A DNA stretch of 14,961 bases from assembly GCA_937911965.1 (NCBI GenBank), contig CALDPL010000161.1, positions 1 through 14,961 on the forward strand, in the 5' to 3' direction. The stretch comes from an uncultured Allomuricauda sp. (GTDB lineage: Bacteria > Bacteroidota > Bacteroidia > Flavobacteriales > Flavobacteriaceae). This document shows positions 7,355 through 13,770 of this stretch, one piece after another (the stretch's first letter is position 1; each line of letters opens with the position of its first letter). Both the position numbers and the translations under genes were made by a program. The notes under the pieces are model-generated. The model did no database searches. It was not told where the DNA came from and was given only the letters and a program-made list of their open reading frames with translations.

Positions 7355-7852
7355 TCACTCCCGATCCCGGGACCGGATCAATTTCACCAGCAACCCGAGC
7401 TGCCCAAGATGGTAAATGTCATGATCGATCAAACCATTCAAAATAAATCCAAAACTCCGGTTCTCCCCTTCGGGACGATCCGACAAAAAATCATCGTCCC
7501 GTTTCGACAGCAGCTCACAAAGTTCGTCCACACTTTTGTAAAATTCCCCCTTGAGATGACCCCATCCCCGTCTCCTGAGCTCCTCATTGGGAATCCAGTT
7601 TTCAGGGGAATCCATCCCCAGGGGATTCGGCCTGTTCCCACTGATCTTGCCCATGCTGTCCCTTCGCCAAGCCATTACATGGGAAAGGAGTTCGGCCACG
7701 GTGTGCAGTTCGGGGATGGGCCGCATAAAGAACTCCTCTTCCGATAGGGAATCGATTTTGGTGCTGTAGGTGTCCCCGGCCCAGAAATCCTCGGCCGAGA
7801 GGACGGAGCGTTGTCTTTCGATCAATACGTTTATCCTTTCATTGGAAGCCAT
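7355..7852 (-). CDS. DinB-family four-helix metalloprotein, possible thiol-dependent detoxification enzyme
   Basis: This 165-residue protein has the DinB/DUF1572-like layout. A helix carries His58 (AELLSHVMAW) and a late helix carries the H-x-x-x-H pair His144/His148 (LIDHDIYHLGQL). These three histidines are the usual divalent-metal ligands of the DinB/YfiT fold. Members studied elsewhere include thiol-dependent S-transferases and enzymes acting on small toxic molecules, but most are uncharacterised and the substrate here cannot be read. I chose the ATG at 7852; the frame extends 21 codons upstream with AT-rich sequence that looks like promoter, not protein. It is divergent from the plus-strand unit starting at 7935, sharing an intergenic region of about 80 bases. 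Its transcript probably ends at 7203-7244. No membrane or export signal. Confidence 0.85.
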   Translation of the reverse strand: MASNERINVLIERQRSVLSAEDFWAGDTYSTKIDSLSEEEFFMRPIPELHTVAELLSHVMAWRRDSMGKISGNRPNPLGMDSPENWIPNEELRRRGWGHLKGEFYKSVDELCELLSKRDDDFLSDRPEGENRSFGFILNGLIDHDIYHLGQLGLLVKLIRSRDRE

Positions 7853-7874
7853 GATGTTAAATTTACTATCTATC

Positions 7875-7906
7875 TTTGTTTTGATGGTAAATATATAATA
7901 AATTTG
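7875..7906 (+). promoter_or_regulatory. Bacteroidota-type promoter driving the small ORF at 7935
   Basis: TTTG at 7875-7878 and TAAATTTG at 7899-7906 match the Bacteroidota -33 (TTTG) and -7 (TAnnTTTG) elements, with a 20-base spacer. Initiation is expected near 7910-7915, giving a leader of about 20-25 bases before the ATG at 7935. Minus-strand near-matches (TATATTTA and TAAATTTA) in the same stretch may serve the divergent gene at 7852. Confidence 0.5.
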
Positions 7907-7934
7907 GTTCATCAATCACATCAATCGAACAATC

Positions 7935-8204
7935 ATGCAAATCAACCGTTCCAAACCCAAGGGGAACCCTTTACCGGTCTTCCCCTTGGTACTGTTTGGC
8001 CTTGGGCTTTTTCCCCTCTTGGTCTCGATTCTGATTTCGACAAAGACAGGGACCGTGGAGCTTGAAAAAAGGGTCTCAAGTCCGCTCGACCACTTTTGGT
8101 ACGGGCCGACCATGGAACCCAAGATCGTCCCCTTTGACCTGCTCCCATCCCCAGGGGTCCCTCCCTTGGTTCAAGGAACCCCATTATGGGGGCGCATCGG
8201 TTGA
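7935..8204 (+). CDS. Hypothetical small single-span membrane protein
   Basis: This 89-residue frame is not a family I recognise. It starts with a basic segment (MQINRSKPKGN), then one strong hydrophobic span (about 14-35, with VFPLVLFGLGLFPLLVSIL), then a Pro- and Trp-containing tail of about 50 residues. This suggests an inner-membrane protein with a short external or periplasmic tail. Support comes from a well-formed Bacteroidota promoter ending 29 bases upstream and codon use rich in G/C third positions like its neighbours. Against it, competing open frames exist on the other strand and no homologue comes to mind. It precedes the CGNR regulator by 53 bases on the same strand, so the two could be co-transcribed. 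Confidence 0.45.
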   Translation: MQINRSKPKGNPLPVFPLVLFGLGLFPLLVSILISTKTGTVELEKRVSSPLDHFWYGPTMEPKIVPFDLLPSPGVPPLVQGTPLWGRIG

Positions 8205-8245
8205 AATCCTGTATGACAGGAAAAGCAGGGCCAAGGCCGATCGAT

Positions 8246-8253
8246 TATATTTG
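8246..8253 (+). promoter_or_regulatory. Possible -7 element just before the CGNR gene
   Basis: TATATTTG matches TAnnTTTG exactly but ends only four bases before the ATG at 8258, and I see no TTTG about 20 bases upstream. If used, the transcript would be leaderless or nearly so. A chance match in an AT-rich gap is the main alternative. Confidence 0.25.
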
Positions 8254-8257
8254 TGAT

Positions 8258-8887
8258 ATGGCCAAAGTCAAGAACATAGATACCCTGAGCCTGGACAGTT
8301 CCATCCTGTGCTGCAATTTTGTGAACACCCTCAGCTCGTGGAAAGAGCCGGGAACACATGATTATTTGGACAGTTATGGAACCTTTTTGAAATGGTGCCG
8401 TAAAACAGGGGCGGGTTCCGAAGATCTGCTCCAAAAACTCGAAGGATCGGAACAAAAGGGGGGACAACGACAAAAAGCGGCCCTTAAAGAAATCAAGGCC
8501 TGCCGCGATCTGCTCCAAAACTTCCTCTCCGCAATTGCCAATGGGGACAGGCCCGGGCAATCGGCCCTTTTGCCCAAGATCGATCTGCTGCTGCGGGAAG
8601 CGGGAAGCAGGGAGTATTTGGAATACGGGGATGGACGGTTCAATTTGGGACATGAAGAGGACCCCCAGGAACTGTTGGCCCCCCTTTGGAGGATCATCGG
8701 TTCCCTAAAAGGGCTGCTGATCGACAACGACCCGGCCCGGATCAAGGAATGTCCCAGCTGCGGTTGGATCTTTCTGGATGAGACCAAGAACGGGAGCCGG
8801 ATCTGGTGCAATCCCAAAATATGTGGAACCCGGGACAAAATGAAGCGTTACAATGAACGCAAAAGGGAATCCAGGATCAAAAAATAA
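8258..8887 (+). CDS. CGNR zinc-finger / ABATE-domain putative transcription regulator
   Basis: This 209-residue protein has the two-part layout of the COG5516 group. The N-terminal ABATE domain is about residues 8-150, opening with LCCNFVNTL where the family usually has an L-x-x-D-F-V-N-T-like motif. A C-terminal treble of cysteines follows: C165-P-S-C168, W-C184 and C189-G-T-R. The signature CGNR tetrad is CGTR here. The tail is very basic (KMKRYNERKRESRIKK), fitting DNA binding. The family is predicted to regulate stress responses; direct targets are unknown. I chose the ATG at 8258 because the domain begins right after it. An in-frame ATG at 8186 would overlap the preceding ORF and add 24 residues without family resemblance. 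Possible targets are its small-enzyme neighbours, by position only. Confidence 0.88.
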   Translation: MAKVKNIDTLSLDSSILCCNFVNTLSSWKEPGTHDYLDSYGTFLKWCRKTGAGSEDLLQKLEGSEQKGGQRQKAALKEIKACRDLLQNFLSAIANGDRPGQSALLPKIDLLLREAGSREYLEYGDGRFNLGHEEDPQELLAPLWRIIGSLKGLLIDNDPARIKECPSCGWIFLDETKNGSRIWCNPKICGTRDKMKRYNERKRESRIKK

Positions 8888-8899
8888 GGGAAACAGAAG

Positions 8900-8929
8900 C
8901 CCAAAACCCGCTCCGGGAACGGATTTGGG
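8900..8929 (+). terminator. Weak hairpin after the CGNR gene
   Basis: CCCAAA (8900-8905) can pair with TTTGGG (8924-8929), extended by two more pairs after an A/A mismatch. There is no T tract after it, and it touches the promoter-like sequence at 8940, so it may be a partial attenuator or chance. Confidence 0.25.
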
Positions 8930-8939
8930 GCATTTGATA

Positions 8940-8947
8940 TACCTTTG
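8940..8947 (+). promoter_or_regulatory. -7 promoter element for the methyltransferase gene
   Basis: TACCTTTG matches the Bacteroidota -7 consensus exactly and lies 23 bases before the ATG at 8971, giving a short leader of about 15-18 bases. No TTTG is found at the ideal -33 spacing; the nearest is at 8924-8927, which is too close. Confidence 0.35.
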
Positions 8948-8970
8948 AAAAGGATCGAAAACCTAAAAAC

Positions 8971-9480
8971 ATGCGAAAAACAGCCGAAAGACACCTATGG
9001 GCTTGCAAGATCATCGATCCCGGCCCCAGTGACCAGATCCTGGAAATCGGATGTGGCACGGGCATCCTTGCCGGATTGTTGGCCAAAAAATTGGAGCAGG
9101 GCAACATCCATGCCCTCGACCGTTCCATTTCCTTGGTGGAAAAAGCGCAAAAGAAAAACCAACGTCATCTGGATCAAGGGAGAATGATCATACACAACAC
9201 CGAATTCCTGGACTTCGAAAGCCCCATGAAATTTGATAAGATCGTGGCCTTCAACGTCAATTTCTTCCAAAGGGAAAGCTCCAAGGAACTGGAAAAGATC
9301 AAGGAATTGCTCCAAACCGATGGAAGGCTTTATGTCTTTTTCCAGGCGCCCTATGCCATTGATGTAAGCCATGCCGACCCCATCATGGAGAACCTATTGG
9401 CCAACGGCTTCAAGGTCCAAATGGTGGAACTCATGCCCCAGGATCCCATTTCCGCCCTTGGTGTAATCGTAAAACCCTAA
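8971..9480 (+). CDS. Small class I SAM-dependent methyltransferase
   Basis: This 169-residue protein holds a Rossmann-fold methyltransferase core. Motif I is LEIGCGTG (residues 24-31), which binds S-adenosylmethionine. Asp50 in HALDRS is the expected acidic residue contacting the ribose at the end of strand 2. FDKIVAFNVNFF (about 88-99) is the motif IV strand region, and LYVFFQAPY is a later core strand. It is short for a full methyltransferase and lacks any obvious substrate domain, so the substrate is unknown. I chose the ATG at 8971; another frame starting at 8945 is a shadow. It lies 83 bases after the CGNR gene with its own -7 element, so may be independently expressed. It has no export signal. 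Confidence 0.88.
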   Translation: MRKTAERHLWACKIIDPGPSDQILEIGCGTGILAGLLAKKLEQGNIHALDRSISLVEKAQKKNQRHLDQGRMIIHNTEFLDFESPMKFDKIVAFNVNFFQRESSKELEKIKELLQTDGRLYVFFQAPYAIDVSHADPIMENLLANGFKVQMVELMPQDPISALGVIVKP

Positions 9481-9554
9481 AACCAATGCCATTATCATGA
9501 AAAAATAATTCGTAAATTCATCTCTCAATCAAAAATCATCAAATCAGAACTGTC

Positions 9555-9953
9555 ATGAAAAAAACATTCAAGCCCCAACACTACAATTCCCTCTCGCCCT
9601 ATCTTGTCATGGACAATGCCGCCCAGTTCATCGACTTTGCCAAAAAGGTGTTCCATGCCCAGGAAAGGAGAAAATTCCAACATGAAAATGGAACCATCAT
9701 CCATGCCGAACTGCTGATTGATGATTCGATCCTGATGATCACCGACAGCACCAAGGAATATCCGGCAAGGACCGCAATGCTCCACCTCTATGTGCCGGAT
9801 TCCACGGCCACCTATGAATTGGCCCTCCAAGAAGGCTGCCAAGGCCTGCAGGCGCCGGTGAACCATAAAGGAGATCCCGACAAAAGGGGAAACTTCCTGG
9901 ACTTTGCGGGCAATTATTGGTCGGTCAGCACCCAAATGGCACCTACCCCTTAA
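9555..9953 (+). CDS. VOC-fold protein (PhnB/glyoxalase-like)
   Basis: This 132-residue protein has the vicinal-oxygen-chelate layout of the PhnB-like subgroup. It has an opening strand SLSPYLVMDNAAQFIDFAKKVF, then the motif GTIIHAELLIDDSILMITDS (His50 is the expected metal ligand), and the C-terminal GNFLDFAGNYWSVSTQ where relatives have a DP-x-GN-x-W-like ending. Related proteins include glyoxalases, bleomycin-resistance proteins and many of unknown role; PhnB-like members are mostly uncharacterised. Substrate cannot be told. The ATG at 9555 is the only sensible start. The next gene starts eight bases after its stop, so these two form a transcription unit. An AT-rich leader of 74 bases separates it from the methyltransferase. 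Confidence 0.85.
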   Translation: MKKTFKPQHYNSLSPYLVMDNAAQFIDFAKKVFHAQERRKFQHENGTIIHAELLIDDSILMITDSTKEYPARTAMLHLYVPDSTATYELALQEGCQGLQAPVNHKGDPDKRGNFLDFAGNYWSVSTQMAPTP

Positions 9954-9961
9954 GTCGTCCC

Positions 9962-10327
9962 ATGGAACTCACCTTCAATCCGGCGGATTTTGAACCGGTA
10001 CGGCAGATCGCCCTGAGGTTTCCCGGGGCAGAGGACAGTATCTCGCACAACGGCACCCCATCGATCAAGGTCCGCGGAAAATTATTGTGCCGTTTGCACG
10101 AAAGTGGGACCTTTATTCCCATTCAGGTCGGATTTGAGCCCAGGGAGGAGCTGTTGGAAAGCCATCCGGAACATTTCCATTTGCCGCCCCACTTTGTGAA
10201 CTACCCCTACATCGCCCTATGGACCGCATGTAGGGACAGGGCCTTGATCGAAAGGACCATTTACAATGCCTGGAGGCTATTGGCTTCCAAAAGGCAGAAA
10301 GAACAATGGGATCGGCAAAATCCCTGA
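9962..10327 (+). CDS. MmcQ/YjbR family protein
   Basis: This 121-residue protein matches the small MmcQ/YjbR fold. It has a helix starting VRQIALRFPGAEDSISHNGTPSIKV, then a beta strand pair with a Lys-Leu-Leu-Cys-Arg-Leu core, and a C-terminal block around residues 77-97 (HFVNYPYIALWT). YjbR-type proteins have a double-wing DNA-binding-like fold, but no biochemical role is established. I chose the ATG at 9962; the frame is open to 9917 inside the preceding VOC gene, but that extension looks like VOC-shadow sequence. It lies eight bases after the VOC stop and probably shares its transcript. Its stop is five bases from the stop of the convergent DsbA gene, with no room for a separate terminator. 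Confidence 0.82.
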   Translation: MELTFNPADFEPVRQIALRFPGAEDSISHNGTPSIKVRGKLLCRLHESGTFIPIQVGFEPREELLESHPEHFHLPPHFVNYPYIALWTACRDRALIERTIYNAWRLLASKRQKEQWDRQNP

Positions 10328-10332
10328 TCCAC

Positions 10333-11043
10333 TCAATCACAAGTGCCGTCGGACGAACAGGATTTTCCCTCGATCACCTGCAAGGCAGGTACGGGATTTT
10401 CCTTTTCCCATTCCCCGAAGGATTTTTCCAAAACCTGCAAAAAAGATTGGGCCTCCTGTGCCCCGGATACGGCATATTTTCGGTTCATCACAAAAAACGG
10501 AACCCCGCGTACCCCGACCTGTCGGGCCTCGTAAATGTCCCTTTCCACATCCTCCTCATAGCTACCTTGTTCCAAGGCCGCTTTTACAGCTTCCGAATCC
10601 AGGCCGAGCTCCTTCCCCACTTCCAGCAGGGTATCCAGGTCCCCGACATTCTTCCCCTGGGTAAAAAAGGAGTGGAACAACAGCTCTTCGGCCTCATGCT
10701 GTTTGCCATGGGCCTTGGCAAAGTGTATCAAACGATGGGCCATCCTAGTGTTGACGGCCAAAGCCTTTTCAAAATTGAACTCAATGCCCACCTGCTCCCC
10801 TGCATTGGCGACCCGGGCGTTCATGGTCTTGACCTGCTCCATATCCATTCCCTTGGTCTCCACCAGCATCTGTTGAAGGTCCTGTACCTTCCCCGGTTCA
10901 AGATGCGGCATGAGCTCATAACTTTTCCATTCCACATCGATCCGTTCCCTCTGGGGGAACTCCTGTAGGGCCTTTTCGAATTTTCGCTTTCCGATATAAC
11001 AGAAGGGACACATCACATCACTCCAAATCTCTACTTTCATCAT
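10333..11043 (-). CDS. FrnE-like DsbA-family oxidoreductase, cytoplasmic
   Basis: This 236-residue protein has a thioredoxin-fold DsbA/FrnE layout. The active site is C12-P-F-C15 in an opening strand VEIWSDVMCPFCYIGKRKFE. The cis-proline is Pro182 in GVRGVPFFV, and the helical insert lies between them. There is no signal peptide, so it acts in the cytoplasm. FrnE-type members have disulfide isomerase or oxidoreductase activity and are linked to oxidative-stress tolerance. A C-terminal pair Cys229/Cys235 (KSCSSDGTCD) is typical of this subgroup and may resolve a mixed disulfide. Two ATGs occur at 11043 and 11040; both give the same core. It is transcribed away from the SulP gene, 142 bases downstream of it, with no clear terminator seen between, so read-through is possible. 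Confidence 0.9.
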   Translation of the reverse strand: MMKVEIWSDVMCPFCYIGKRKFEKALQEFPQRERIDVEWKSYELMPHLEPGKVQDLQQMLVETKGMDMEQVKTMNARVANAGEQVGIEFNFEKALAVNTRMAHRLIHFAKAHGKQHEAEELLFHSFFTQGKNVGDLDTLLEVGKELGLDSEAVKAALEQGSYEEDVERDIYEARQVGVRGVPFFVMNRKYAVSGAQEAQSFLQVLEKSFGEWEKENPVPALQVIEGKSCSSDGTCD

Positions 11044-11185
11044 ATATCAAATGTTTTGATTTAATCCTTGGGGATTATAACACATTGTCGTGGGAACCCG
11101 GCAATCCTGACAATATGGAAAGTAAAAAGCAAAGTCCCTCGCTTCCCAACTCGTGGAAACTGGGGCAATTCCAGGTGCCTCTGTC

Positions 11186-12871
11186 CTATTTGGATGGGGG
11201 CCCGGCTTCGATCAGTTCCTCTGCCCTTTGGATGGCATGCTCGATGCTGTCCAGAATATTGTGCTTCCCGAGTTGGCTGTACAGGTCGGATTTGAAGAGT
11301 TCTTCCCGAACCTGACGGTTGGCCCCGGAGATGATCATAGTGGTCCCCCGTCCCTTTAAGATCTGGGCCAACTCCTTCAACCGATTGATGGCCGTGGCAT
11401 CGATAAAGGGGACGTTGCGCATTCGAATTATCAAAATGCGCGGCTCCTGTTTGAGGTCCAAAAGAAATTCCTGGAACTTTTGTGCCGCCCCAAAAAACAA
11501 GGGCCCATTGATCTCATAGAGCATGGTATTCTTGGGAATGAAGGGAAGTTCCTCTTCGAACATCTTTTCCCCGTTCTGTGCCTTTGAACCAAAAAGGTTT
11601 TCCGCATTGTCAATGGTGGTGGCCTCGCTCATGCGCTTCATAAAGATAAAGCTCGCCAAGATCATGCCGATCTCTATGGCCAAGATCAGATCGAAGAACA
11701 CGGTCAAAAAGAAGGTGGTCAAAAGTACGATGATGTCCATTCGGTTGCTCTTGAGCAAGGCCCTGAAATTCCGCCATTCGCTCATATGATAGGAGACAAC
11801 CACCAAGATCCCCGCCAAACAGGACATGGGAATCAACTTGGCCACGGGGGCAAAGAGCAACATGATCAACAAGAGGAACAGGGCGTGCACCATCCCGGAA
11901 ATGGGGGTCCTGCCCCCATTCTTCACATTGGTCGCGGTCCTGGCTATCGCCCCGGTGGCGGGTATGCCCCCAAAAAGGGCCGAAAACACATTCCCTGCGC
12001 CCTGCGCCACCAATTCCATATTGGAACGGTGCCTGCCTCCGATCATCCCATCGGAGACCACGGCGGACAGGAGGGACTCGATGGCGCCCAAGAGGGCAAT
12101 GGCGATGGCCGGTTCAATGAGTTCCTGGATCACGGAGAAGTCAATATGGGGTATTTGGGGCACGGCCAGGGTATTGGGAATATCCCCGAACTTGGTTTCA
12201 ATGGTCTCCACGGGCAAATTAAAGAACTGCACAGCAAGGGTGGCCAGAACAATGGCCAAAAGGGAGCCCGGAACCTTGGTGGTGATCCTATAGAAATTCA
12301 GGGATATCAGCACCGTCCCCACGGCTATGCCCAGGGCAATCCAATTGACACTGCCCAAATTCTGAAGGTAAACGGTCCATTTTTCAATGAAATCGGCCGG
12401 GACCTCCCCCATTTCCAGACCCAGGAAATCCTTGATTTGGGTGGAAAAAATCACCACGGCGATTCCACTGGTAAACCCCACGATCAAGGGATATGGGATG
12501 AATTTCAGGTAGTTGCCCAACTTCATGACCCCAAGACCGATGATCAAAAAGCCGGCCATGAAGGTGGCTATGGTCAGCCCCCCTGCCCCGTGTTCCTGTA
12601 CAATGCCAAAGACGATGATGATAAAGGCCCCGGTGGGACCGCCGATCTGCACCCTGCTGCCCCCGAGAAAGGATATCACAAAACCCGCTATGATGGCCGT
12701 TATCAGCCCCTTCTCCGGGGAGACCCCCGAGGCAATGGCAAAGGCGATGGCCAAGGGCAGGGCCACGATGCCCACTATGATTCCCGACAAAACATCCTTG
12801 GAAAGTTGCTTCTTTCCAATCCCTTCCCTGAGCAGGGAAAAAAGCTTCGGAGTGAACTCCTTGTTTTTCAT
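11186..12871 (-). CDS. SulP-family inorganic anion transporter with C-terminal STAS domain
   Basis: This 561-residue protein is an inner-membrane anion transporter of the SulP/SLC26 type. The membrane domain covers about residues 25-430, with many hydrophobic spans. It contains the family signatures QIGGPTGAF (75-83), LLGAIESLLSAVV (260-272) and GGIPATGAIARTATN (301-315). A cytosolic STAS domain follows from about residue 450 (LYEINGPLFFGAAQKF, then FIDATAINRL at 490-499). Length is usual for the family. Bacterial members carry bicarbonate, sulfate or dicarboxylates; the substrate here cannot be told. Neither carbonic anhydrase nor sulfate-assimilation genes are adjacent. The ATG at 12871 is preceded by the fluoride channel gene 152 bases upstream on the same strand. 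A 7-bp inverted repeat lies in that gap (GGATCGG 12943-12949, CCGATCC 12974-12980), significance unknown. Confidence 0.92.
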   Translation of the reverse strand: MKNKEFTPKLFSLLREGIGKKQLSKDVLSGIIVGIVALPLAIAFAIASGVSPEKGLITAIIAGFVISFLGGSRVQIGGPTGAFIIIVFGIVQEHGAGGLTIATFMAGFLIIGLGVMKLGNYLKFIPYPLIVGFTSGIAVVIFSTQIKDFLGLEMGEVPADFIEKWTVYLQNLGSVNWIALGIAVGTVLISLNFYRITTKVPGSLLAIVLATLAVQFFNLPVETIETKFGDIPNTLAVPQIPHIDFSVIQELIEPAIAIALLGAIESLLSAVVSDGMIGGRHRSNMELVAQGAGNVFSALFGGIPATGAIARTATNVKNGGRTPISGMVHALFLLLIMLLFAPVAKLIPMSCLAGILVVVSYHMSEWRNFRALLKSNRMDIIVLLTTFFLTVFFDLILAIEIGMILASFIFMKRMSEATTIDNAENLFGSKAQNGEKMFEEELPFIPKNTMLYEINGPLFFGAAQKFQEFLLDLKQEPRILIIRMRNVPFIDATAINRLKELAQILKGRGTTMIISGANRQVREELFKSDLYSQLGKHNILDSIEHAIQRAEELIEAGPPSK

Positions 12872-13023
12872 TGCGAAACGATAGTTTTAATTAATTCTCG
12901 GATTCGATGGGTCTGAGGACGGTACGCCCCCGTTTTCCCTAAGGATCGGATATTCAACAAAGGTATCCATTTCCCGATCCAAAAATCAATCCAGCATCGA
13001 CCGATGTGTGCTGACCCAATGCC

Positions 13024-13401
13024 CTATAGCGGTTTGGCAAGTGCCATTCCCATCCAAACGGCCCCCACCCCAAAAAGGATGCTCGCCATGGTATAACCCA
13101 CGGCCATCCAAGGGCCTTGATTTTGAAGGAGGTCCAGGTTTTCCTGGGCAAAGGCTGAAAAAGTTGTATATCCGCCACAGAATCCGGTGATCAACAAAAG
13201 TTTTAGGCTCCCCTCAGCCTGTCCCTGCACCCCGACCTGTCCGATCAACAGCCCCATCAAAAGGCAGCCCAGGATGTTGACCGTAAAAGTCGCAAAAGGA
13301 AACACGGAGGGATTGTATTTATTGACCAATAGGGAGGTGAGGTAGCGCAGCATACTGCCGCCCCCGCCCCCAAGGCCGACCAAGATCAAATGTTTGAACA
13401 T
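13024..13401 (-). CDS. crcB: Fluoride channel FluC/CrcB
   Basis: This 125-residue membrane protein has the hallmark motifs of the Fluc fluoride channel: GGGGGSMLRY (11-20), FTVNILGCLLMG (39-50) with the pore Asn42, and GFCGGYTTFSAF (73-84), which carries the Na+-site and pore Thr/Phe residues. Four hydrophobic spans are visible. It exports toxic fluoride as a dual-topology dimer. Length is typical. The single gene is consistent with a homodimeric channel. I looked for a fluoride riboswitch upstream and saw no recognisable one. The leader does hold the short palindrome CTTGGTCCAAG (13417-13427). It is followed on the same strand by the SulP gene, so co-transcription is possible. Right-hand neighbour is a divergently oriented coupling-protein gene of likely mobile origin. 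Confidence 0.93.
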   Translation of the reverse strand: MFKHLILVGLGGGGGSMLRYLTSLLVNKYNPSVFPFATFTVNILGCLLMGLLIGQVGVQGQAEGSLKLLLITGFCGGYTTFSAFAQENLDLLQNQGPWMAVGYTMASILFGVGAVWMGMALAKPL

Positions 13402-13770
13402 ACAGTATTAAAAATTCTTGGTCCAAGGGAACCTTTGCAATGGCTAGATCCCTTTGAGACGAACTTATTTAGCATAAATATACAATTAAACCCAAGTAAA
13501 TGTATTTTGGAAACCGCTATAATCACCTTCCCATTTCCCTTTGACGGCCTTAAGGTTGCAATTCAAATTTTTGATTTGGCACCCAGAAGATCATGGCCAT
13601 TGCATGTATGCTTGGAGCAATCGGCCACGACCAAACCCCATTATCTTCGGGGATTCCTTCATTTTCATGGGGATTCCTCAAAAGAAACCCTGTCGAACTC
13701 TTAAAAAAGGGCCCAATGTTCCCAAGGGCCTCCCCAAGTGCTAATTTCAAAAGGTTTGATCCCCACATCC
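13402..13770. other. Gene-free stretch between crcB and the coupling-protein gene
   Basis: I see no supportable gene here. A 72-codon minus-strand frame (13550-13768) and overlapping plus-strand frames match nothing I know. The left part is AT-rich and should hold the crcB promoter; on the minus strand TATATTTA, one base off the -7 consensus, lies near 13480. The right part holds the direct repeat at 13649-13678. This may be the boundary of a mobile element, but no att duplication, tRNA or integrase is visible. Confidence 0.4.
13649..13678 (+). repeat. Two 10-bp direct repeats with 20-bp period
   Basis: GGGGATTCCT occurs at 13649-13658 and again at 13669-13678, exactly 20 bases apart, about two helical turns. 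Such spacing suits a dimeric regulator bound on one face of the DNA, about 95 bases before the coupling-protein start. No third copy is visible; chance cannot be excluded. Confidence 0.35.

Noticed and set aside
7082..7747. A 221-codon plus-strand frame from the nrdB leader into the DinB gene
   Set aside because: Half of it is antisense to the DinB gene, it runs through the minus-strand terminator, and it shows no domain or promoter.
11786..12916. A 376-codon plus-strand frame opposite the SulP gene
   Set aside because: Its Gly/His/Gln-rich translation is what the reverse complement of a membrane protein gives; SulP and STAS motifs are clear on the minus strand.
12943..12980. GGATCGG/CCGATCC inverted repeat between crcB and the SulP gene, considered as a terminator
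   Set aside because: The loop is 24 bases and no T-rich tract follows on the minus strand; kept only as a note in the SulP entry.
13550..13768. A 72-codon minus-strand frame in the gap before the coupling ATPase
   Set aside because: No recognisable family, no promoter-like element found for it, and it overlaps the repeat region. A degraded gene cannot be excluded but is not supported.
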